The notes beneath the pieces were generated by a model. It saw nothing but the letters and a program-made list of their open reading frames with translations, was not told the DNA's origin and searched no databases. This document shows, piece by piece, positions 6,719-13,870 of a DNA stretch of 13,870 nt. The translations under genes were made by a program, and so were the position numbers. The DNA is from Pigoraptor vietnamica. Taxonomy: Eukaryota > Opisthokonta > Filasterea. Positions within the stretch are counted from its first letter, which is position 1, and each line of letters begins with the position of its first letter. The stretch lies in assembly GCA_943704525.1 (NCBI GenBank), contig CALSCQ010002794.1, positions 1 through 13,870 on the forward strand. Reading direction: 5' to 3'.

Positions 6719-9267
6719 TTACGCCTTGAGAATGCGCGCGCGGAGGTGCTCCGAGGGCTCCTGCACGCCCACAAGGTGCAGTGGGCTCGGCGGGGGAACG
6801 GGCCCGAGCAGCTCGAGCGAGAACTTGAGAACGAACATGGCGATAAACAGCTGCATCTCCATCAGCGCGAACCAGCGGCCGGGGCACTGGAAGCGACCGC
6901 CGCCAAAGCCAATGAAGCCGTCGAGGAACTTGTTCTTGTCTAGCTCGGCGTTCAGCCAGCGGTCCTGCGGTGGGGGTATGTGCGGGAGTGCGTGCAGAAG
7001 AGAGGGGAAGCTTCATGAATACATAGGCAATAGGGAGGTCAGGAACATAGGCAAAAGCGATACCGAGTCGCGCAAACGCCACAAACTGCGCACGCACGTC
7101 CCGCAGTGGAAGTGGAACAGCAGTACACGCACACGCGCATCTTGGGACGCGAACAAAGCCAAGCCACCCACCGGCATAAACTCGTCGGGCGAGTCGAACT
7201 TTGCCGCGTTCCTGTGCACCCAGAAGGGGCTGAGCATAAGGAGGTCGCCCTTCGGGATGAGATACCCTTTGACGTACTGCGGCTCCGTGCACAGGCGCGG
7301 GATCATGCCCGGGGAGCGGAGGCGGACAGTCTCAAGGATGCACCTGTAGCGTCATTGGGAAGAGTCAGCGAAGGCACGTGAGAGTATTGCGTGCACACAC
7401 GTGCAGACACACGAATCGCGCTCGCGCACGCGCCTGGAACAACACCCACTTCCGTCCACAACCACGCTAGCTGCGCCACAACAGAAACCCACCGCTTGAT
7501 GAACGGCATCTTCTTGATGTGTTCCTCGCCAATGGCCTCCCCACTCTCCACGAGCTTACCGATGGCCGACGCCGCCTCCTCACGCGCGCGCGCCCACACA
7601 CCGGGCGTGCTTGCCATGTTCGCCAGTGTCCAGAAGCTCGCGGGAATGGAGTTCGCCTGCGACGCCCACAGCAGCAGCAGCGCGTAGTTCGGCGCGTTCC
7701 CGGCGTCCGAGATCTCCACGAGGGACTCGAGCACGTCCCGTTGGTCCGTGCAACCGTCCGTGGGCGGGTTCGACTCGCTCTTGGCGGCCTTGTTGGCGGT
7801 GGGGTTGATCGCGCGCACGACGGGCGTGAACGCGTCGATGAGCCAGTGCTTCGCAGACGCCCACTCGCGGAGAGCAATCTCGGGCAGCTGGCAGCCGTAC
7901 TCAAAATCCCTGGCCACGCGAATGTGTACGCATGAGAACACAACAAGGGTATTGCCTGACACCTCCACCCGAGGTACCCATAACGCTGCTGTGCAATAAG
8001 CTTTCCTAAATGCACAGAGAAGCATCTCGGTCTACTATGCAGACCAACTAAGCACGCAGAGTAAAATGTGTGCATGCAGCCAACACCCACTTGTCGTACA
8101 CGTAGAACTTGGAAAAAAGGTCGTCCCCTCGGCGCATCACATCAGAGCCGAAGAGGCACGTCACGGCGGAGTGGAAGATGACCTTGCGGACGACGTGCAA
8201 AAGGCTCGTCTCGGTCCCCGCGCGGCTCTCCAGTTCCGCAATGTGCTTCGCGAATTCCGACGAGAGCTTCGGAACGTACTTTCCGAGGTTCGAAGGTGCC
8301 AATCGGCCCTTCATCATGTCGTGGATGTCCTTGTGGCAGTTGGCGAACGAGTCGACGGTGATGCCCGCTGCGCAGAGCAATACTCGTGGGTGAGATGAGG
8401 AGCACACGCTGTGCTACAGGAGGCCTTGCATTGGCGCGAGGAAGGAACATACGCTATGTGACAGGGGGACCGGGACTGGCGGCAATCGATCTGCAGCAAC
8501 GCACCGGCATTCTTGGTGAACGGCTGCACAGCGGCCTGGAAGCTGACGATTGGCTCGCGGTTGAAGAACGTGTCAAAGTCCTCGGGATCAAAGAGGAATG
8601 TCATGCGCTTTCCGGCGACGTAGATGGTGAAAATGTCGCCAAACTGCATGAGAGAACACGCGAGTGTGTGTGAGCAATGGCAGGAGAGATGAAGGCCACA
8701 CGAATGCGAGTGTGAGTCTGAGACACAGAGAGGACGCGTGTGTGATGCGTGACCCATGCACAGGGATATGAACTCTGCGTGCTAGCAGCTATTGACTCAA
8801 GAGCCGCAAGAGCACTCCATACCGAATCTTCGCTTCGGAGAGTCCATGGTGGTCATCCACACTGCGTCCGACATATTCCCACCTTCTCCTTGCACCGGCG
8901 AATGTAGTGCAGCGGTTCCTTGCCGAATGCAACGGCCACGCCAATGTAAGGGAGCCAACCGGACTGCAGAAGCCACGAGAACACGGGTGAGTGGTCAAGG
9001 TTCGACTCAACCGCACGTGCATTGTAAATCATGCATGCTGACACTCAAACCCATGTGCATGCATGCTCACACTAAAGCTCAGGTGCACAATAAGTCATGC
9101 ACACTAGAGAATCCGCGCTTCTGAGACGATAAAAGTAGATTACGGACACTGACCTCGCACGGGGGCAAGTGCGGGCGGGATCGCCGGCGCGAGACGAGCA
9201 CCGCGACAATGGCCACCGCCACGACAGCGATAGCGACCGCCTGCGGACTCTGCTGAGCGACCTCCAT
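6719..9267 (-). CDS. Cytochrome P450, CYP7/CYP8/CYP39-like (sterol or oxysterol hydroxylase type), complete, seven exons
   Basis: Minus-strand exons: 9267-9154, 8963-8883, 8643-8505, 8367-8091, 7909-7493, 7343-7172 and 6964-6719. They total 1446 nt, or 481 residues plus TAA, a usual P450 length. Residues 10-25 form an N-terminal membrane anchor followed by RRRSR and a Pro-containing hinge (PHLPPCESGWLPYIG), placing the enzyme on the ER with its catalytic domain in the cytosol. The I-helix reads LWASQANSIPASFW (284-297), the K-helix ExxR is E347-T-V-R350, the PERF-like motif is FMPDRW (398-403), and the heme-binding loop FGGGRFQCPGR (420-430) has C427 as thiolate ligand. The I-helix wording and CPGR after the cysteine are typical of CYP7A, CYP7B and CYP39, which hydroxylate cholesterol and oxysterols, rather than CYP51. 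The exact substrate cannot be told from sequence. It is head-to-head with the formin gene. Confidence 0.92.
9014..9107. repeat. Imperfect tandem repeat of about 28 bases in P450 intron 1
   Basis: CATGCATGCTGACACT (9030-9045) recurs with one change at 9058-9073, and a decayed third copy (GTCATGCACACT) lies near 9094. It sits inside intron 9153-8964. Confidence 0.6.
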
Positions 9268-9780
9268 CGTCCACAGGAGTCAGTGAGAGACTGGGACACA
9301 CACACAGCACTGCTGTACGATGTTCAAATCGGCAATGGAGTGAAGCGCGAAATTCGGTTGCTGCACGTGTCCAGCCAAGGAACTCCAAACCCCCACCTCA
9401 CATGCAACAATGCCAAAAGTCACGATCACGTGTCAATATAATTGCCTTTGATGGAAATAATTTTCCAAAAGTACTAAATATGAACTTATTATGCCATTTA
9501 TACCAATTATATACTTTTAGGGACCATAATTATCATATATAGCGATTTCCTCCCTTTGTTTTTGTCCCCATATCAAGGGGCTTGACAGACTGCCCAGCCA
9601 AACTGGTCAGCCACTTTTTGCGGCGGCCCTCTCTCGCACTGCTCCACAACACTCTCTCGCGAAGCGTGCGCGTTATAACTCTTTGCTCGTCCCGCGCGCT
9701 CCCTCTGCACACCGGAGAGGGGCGCGTTTTACCCCCACACGCCGAAGGGACACGCGCGGCGGTTTCTGTGTGTCGCAAGA
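9268..9780. promoter_or_regulatory. Divergent promoter between P450 and formin genes
   Basis: The 513 bases between the two start codons are shared by both promoters. CACGTG E-boxes occur at 9364-9369 and 9427-9432. An AT-rich island (about 9433-9545) interrupts otherwise GC-rich DNA and contains TATATA-like sequence near 9535-9541. From 9546 the DNA is pyrimidine-rich, with repeated CTCTCTCGC (9630 and 9652 areas), and likely includes the formin 5' UTR. A TTATAA at about 9674-9679 lies 100 bases before the formin ATG. No additional gene is supported. Confidence 0.55.
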
Positions 9781-12700
9781 ATGGAGCCGCCGACCGATTT
9801 CGACATGGGCATGTCGCCCGCAACACAGGCGCGGCGGTACTCGGCGTCGCCTGGCGCGGAGCCCGTGAAGCTCGAAAAGCTGCTCCTCGCGGCTGTGGAG
9901 CAGAACAAGACGGACATTGAGAAGAATTTCGCGAAGATTGTGGATTTGTACAAGCAGGTGCTCAAGGCATCTCCGACGAATGCGGAGGCGGAGGAGGGCC
10001 TTGCGCGCATGATCCACGACAAAGTGCACGAGCTGCTCGGAAAGCTCGAGTCGGACAAGGAGGACATGCAGCGATATGCGCTCGCGGAACTCGCCAAGTA
10101 CCTCGAGGTGCGTGTGTTTGTGTGGAATGTTTGTGCGTGATTGCGTGTGGTTCGAGCGTGTGCGTATGGCGCGGCGCATGGTATGTGTGCATCTGTGTAT
10201 GCTAGCGTGCGCGAATGCGTTCAATTTGTGTACATTTTGCAATGTTCGGATTCCGAGCTTGCGCAATGTGCTGCATCTGACCCGTGACCCCACTCGCGTG
10301 CGTGCAGGACGGCCTCTTCGTCGACGAGTTTGTGTCGCAGGGCGGGATGTCCGTCATGCTCGGCGTCGTCACAACAATGTCCGGCAACGCGCTCGCGGGC
10401 GCCCTCAAGGCCCTCATCAAGACGCTCGATTACGTGCGTTACTCCCACACAGCACAACACCGCGCGCACGTCGACATGCGCCCTAATTGTTGTGTGCGCT
10501 CGCTGGCACAGACGCAATAGGCAGTGTCTCCTAAACAACTGTGTGCACTTTTGTGCATTCGCATTCTTAATTGGCCGCCGTTACCGTGCGCGAAACGCAG
10601 GTGTCGGCTGTCGAGTACGTGGAGCAGAACGCGCAGTTCATCATCGCTGTCGCGGGCCTCCTCGACCAGTACAAGGCGGGGCGTCCGAATGTGTCGATGC
10701 ACGCGCTCAAGTTCCTGCTCTTCGTCGTTGCGAAGATCACGGGAAAGGTGCGCTGTCGGCCGTGTGTGTATGCGAGAAGGAGAGAGAGACAGAGGGACAG
10801 GGAGAGACGGAGTAGTGTGCGGCACAATTGCGCACTGCGCATGTGTGTCTCGCACGTGGTGTTTATCTCACTCCGGCACTCACTCTCCATTTGCGCGTTT
10901 CTGCATTCGATGCATACACAGGTAATGTGATTTTAGCTGATCCCACCTCTCCATTTTCGCAATGGCGCAGGGCTTCAAGCTCGTCAACAAGGCCCTCAAG
11001 GACACGGCCAAGCGCTCGAACATGGAGCCCTACAGCCAGATTGTCGCCCTCTTCCGCGATTGCGACATGTACGACATTACGATCGACTCGCTGACCCTCC
11101 TCAACCTCATGATCATCAAGGCACCGGACGCGTACAAGCGCGCCAAGCTGTCGCGCAGGCTCGGGTTTCTCGGAATGGCCAAGTGCATAGAGAAGAAGAC
11201 GTTCAGCGTGGACGAGAAAGCGGCGAGCCCCGAGCTCAAGGCACAGGTCGAGCAGTACCAGAAGTTGACGGCCGAGGTGATACCGCGTTCATGGTACGAC
11301 AACGCCATTCTCAAGGAGCGCCTCGAGCACATTACGGAAGCCTACAGGCGGCTGGAGGAGGAGAACCGCGCGCTCAAGGGGCACGGACCCGCGCACGCGC
11401 CATCGGCCGCGTCGTCGCACCGGAGAGTATCGGAAGCTTCGATTAGGTGCGTAAACGGAAGCCACTGTGCGTGCTGTCCTGGTGCTTCGTGCGCGCAAGT
11501 GCGTGTCGTGCATGGTGTGCGTGCGCGGTGCGGGATGAGTGTGACCGTGTGGTTGGTGTTTTGTCGCTCACCTCGTTCGCATGCAGCTTTTCGCTTCGCG
11601 AGGGCATTGCGAAGATGAAGGAGGGCGCGCCCGTGCTTAAGGTCGTGACGAACGGCCAGGCGCACTACCGCACGTTCAAGCTCAGCGCGGACGAGACGAT
11701 GCTTGAGTGGTATTCGCCCAAGAAGATGGACGACAAAAACTCGGGTGCGTAGTGAGAAGTGGTTCGGCGACTGGGTGGACGCAGAGAGGGAAGGAGTGTT
11801 TGTTTGGCGTCGTGGTTCACTTGGATCTGGGGTGACTGGGTCGGGGTGGGGGTGCGAGACATAGGCGCTTGAGATATGCTCAACGCTGTTGAAGGATTGG
11901 AAGTGACTAGTATAGTACGCTTGTGTGCGCGCTCGTCGGTGTTGGTCGCTGGCACTCATCGCGTGTGCGCTGGCACTCATCGCGTGTGCGGCGCACCGTT
12001 TTGCAGCGAGCGTGAGCGACTTTCGTGAGATTCGCTCCGGACAGACGACGCCGATTTTTCTCAAGTACAACCGCCCCGATCAAATGGCGCTCTCCCTCTC
12101 GATCATCCTCACGTCCGCAAAGAAAGTGCAGAAGGCCGGCACGGTGAGCTCGCTCTACTCGTCCCTCTCGTCGAAGAAAGCGGCGGACGGACCCGCGACG
12201 ATCGACCTCGTGTTCGCCGACGCCGCGCAGTACAGCAGCTGGAAGACCGGGCTCGAGTTTCTCGTCGCGCGGAACAGGGGCACGCCCATGCCCTCGTTGA
12301 ACCGCGCGGGGACTGCGCCGGAGCTCCCCTCGGACGCTATGGCCGCTGCGCTTGCAGCGACTGAAGCGGCGCCGACGAGCTCGTCTGCTGGGTCGCCGTT
12401 TGTGAGCTCACTTGACCTGGAGAACTTCAAGCGCGAGAACGAGGAGGCGCGGAGGGCGCTCGCGGCGCACGAGCAGCGGATGGCGGAGATGCTGCTGGAG
12501 AAGGACACGCTCATCAACACGCTGCAGGTGGGAAGGGCGACTTGGGCGCATACGGGACGGTGGAATTGGGGGTTTGTTGTGTGTACACTGAAGAACGAAG
12601 TGGGATGCGATGCCTGGGCCAGCGAGAGTGGGCTACAGAGCCTGTCACGGAATGCACCTGTTTGCGTGTACCGAGTGTTGCTGCCAACGTTGTCGGTCCA

Positions 12701-13743
12701 TTCTGACGCACGCGACACTTTCCGTAACCCCAACTTTAACCGCCGCCGCAGGCCAAACTCGACGAGATTGAGGCTTCGCGTGCGCGCGGTGCGATTGTGC
12801 GTGAGCCACTTGCACGTGTGATTGGGCTGAAGGAGCGCATCGCATCGAAGCGCAAGGAATTGCAGCGCATGTCGGAGGGCTACCCGGAGCACCAGGCGCG
12901 GATTGCCGAGATGTCACGTGCCGAAGAGGACCTCGGGCAGTACTTTAAGCCCCTCGAGGAAATGGCCGCGCAGCTCGAGAACTACACGATAGACGGTGCG
13001 CGCTCCAAGCACGTCCCGTGCGCTGTGCCTGCTTCTTTCTTTTTTTGTTTTATTTATTATTTTTTCTGCATGGGATGGTTTTGGCGTGGTGCTCGTATCG
13101 GTCGGCCTCTGTAACTGAGTTGTGCTTAGCCATTGTGTGTGTCCTACGCTTGTATTTGAGAGGCGCGTGGTGCTGCCCTACGGCCTCTCCTAACACGTCC
13201 CCATGTCCCCTCCCTTTGGTGCATGCAGGAAGCAGCCTCAACCAGACGATGAAGTACGCGCGTGCGCTCGTCGAGGACGTCGAGACGCTTCTCCAGTCCA
13301 AGTTTGTGTGGTTCTCAAAGCTGCTTGGCGACAACGCACCCGCGACCATCGAGGACCTGCTCATCCCCGCCCCGGAGCGCACGCACTCGATCAGCATTCC
13401 CCCGCCGCCCATGTTTGCGCGCACGGAGTCGGAAGACGGTGCGTGTTCGTGTGTGTGTGTGGCTGTCTTGTGTTCGTTTGCGCGGGGGCGCTAGAGTAGT
13501 GTTTGTACGGGTGAGGACGAGGCTCTGCGTACCACTGTGCCACACTCACTCTCTCCCCTGTGCAGCGCGCGGGTCGTTCGACGGCGCCGCGCCTCCGCCT
13601 CCCCCGCCCGGCGCGCCCGGCGCACCCCCGCCACCCCCCATGGGACTCATGCCCAAGGGACCGCAGCCGAACAAGCCGCCGATCACGCCCTCGACCAAGA
13701 TGCGACAGATTTACTGGAAGCGCATCATTCTCGACAAGACAAA
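9781..13743 (+). CDS. Formin with FH3-type armadillo region, PH domain, coiled coil, FH1 and start of FH2; 3' end beyond window
   Basis: Exons: 9781-10107, 10308-10433, 10601-10747, 10971-11446, 11587-11744, 12007-12527, 12752-12995, 13229-13438 and 13566-13743; 795 residues so far, all junctions in frame. The start ATG has A at -3 and G at +4. Residues about 25-310 are helical and fit a GBD/FH3 armadillo region (LKFLLFVVAKITGK, then DSLTLLNLMIIKAPD and RLGFLGMAKCIEK). Residues about 359-475 resemble a PH domain of the PLC, RCC1-FYVE and ELMO kind (YRTFKLSADETMLEWYS, IRSGQTTPIF, ATIDLVFADAAQYSSWKTGLEFL). A coiled coil spans about 520-690. FH1 is short, with proline runs of six and five, and is followed by TKMRQIYWKRI, the FH2 lasso start with its conserved Trp. 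Formins nucleate and elongate actin filaments; FH3 and GBD regions usually bind Rho GTPases, and the PH domain suggests membrane lipid binding. The rest of FH2 lies past 13743. Confidence 0.9.
11947..11988. repeat. Perfect 21-base tandem duplication in formin intron 5
   Basis: Two identical 21-base copies (each starting CGCTGGCACTC) lie in intron 11745-12006, ending 18 bases before the acceptor at 12006. The unit is a multiple of three and open in one frame, but the downstream acceptor GCAG joins exons in frame, so it is taken as intronic. Confidence 0.85.
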
Positions 13744-13758
13744 GTGCGTGCGACTGCG

Positions 13759-13870
<112 letters not shown>

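Noticed and set aside
6381-7292. A 303-codon minus-strand frame overlapping the ends of CAF-1 and P450
   Set aside because: It crosses a P450 splice junction in the wrong frame and runs into the CAF-1 coding exon; no family pattern.
9268-9780. Small extra gene between P450 and formin
   Set aside because: Open frames here are short, lack recognisable motifs and span promoter-like AT-rich DNA.

Overview
This is nuclear DNA from an intron-rich, GC-rich eukaryote, seen as five protein genes split by 29 short introns (about 84-262 bases) whose flanks are full of CA/TG microsatellites. The gene set (an oligosaccharyltransferase OST3/OST6 subunit, a CDIN1 nuclease, the large subunit of chromatin assembly factor 1, a CYP7-like P450 and a formin with a PH domain) suggests a unicellular or early-branching relative of animals and fungi. 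That placement is a guess from gene content and is not proven. No bacterial, viral or transposon gene, tRNA, rRNA or CRISPR array was seen.

Layout, left to right. Bases 1-86 are a poly-C run and a CA tract. On the minus strand at 110-640 lie the first two coding exons of an OST3/OST6 gene, which runs off the left edge. Its upstream region (641-922) carries two strong palindromes. A complete nine-exon CDIN1 gene (minus, 923-3165, 332 residues) follows. It is head-to-head with a CAF-1 large-subunit gene (plus, about 3496-6608, about 844 residues) across roughly 330 bases that carry two E2F-like boxes. The CAF-1 gene is tail-to-tail, 110 bases apart, with a seven-exon P450 gene (minus, 6719-9267, 481 residues). 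The P450 is head-to-head, across 513 bases including an AT-rich island, with a formin gene (plus, from 9781). The first nine exons of the formin are present (795 residues), ending just inside the FH2 domain. The window then closes in a 110-base CA tract.

All exon chains were built by hand from splice signals plus reading-frame continuity. Every junction keeps frame, and the two complete minus-strand genes close at exact codon multiples (999 and 1446 nt).

The most interesting relationship is the divergent CDIN1/CAF-1 pair. In animals CDIN1 binds codanin-1, which handles the histone chaperone ASF1, and ASF1 hands H3-H4 to CAF-1. A shared E2F-like promoter would put two parts of the histone-supply and deposition route under one S-phase switch. 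Other points worth a look are the PH domain inside the formin, an unusual 5' splice-site pattern (G at +5 in all 29 donors, often GTGCGT), and an E-box/CRE/E-box palindrome upstream of the OST3/OST6 gene.
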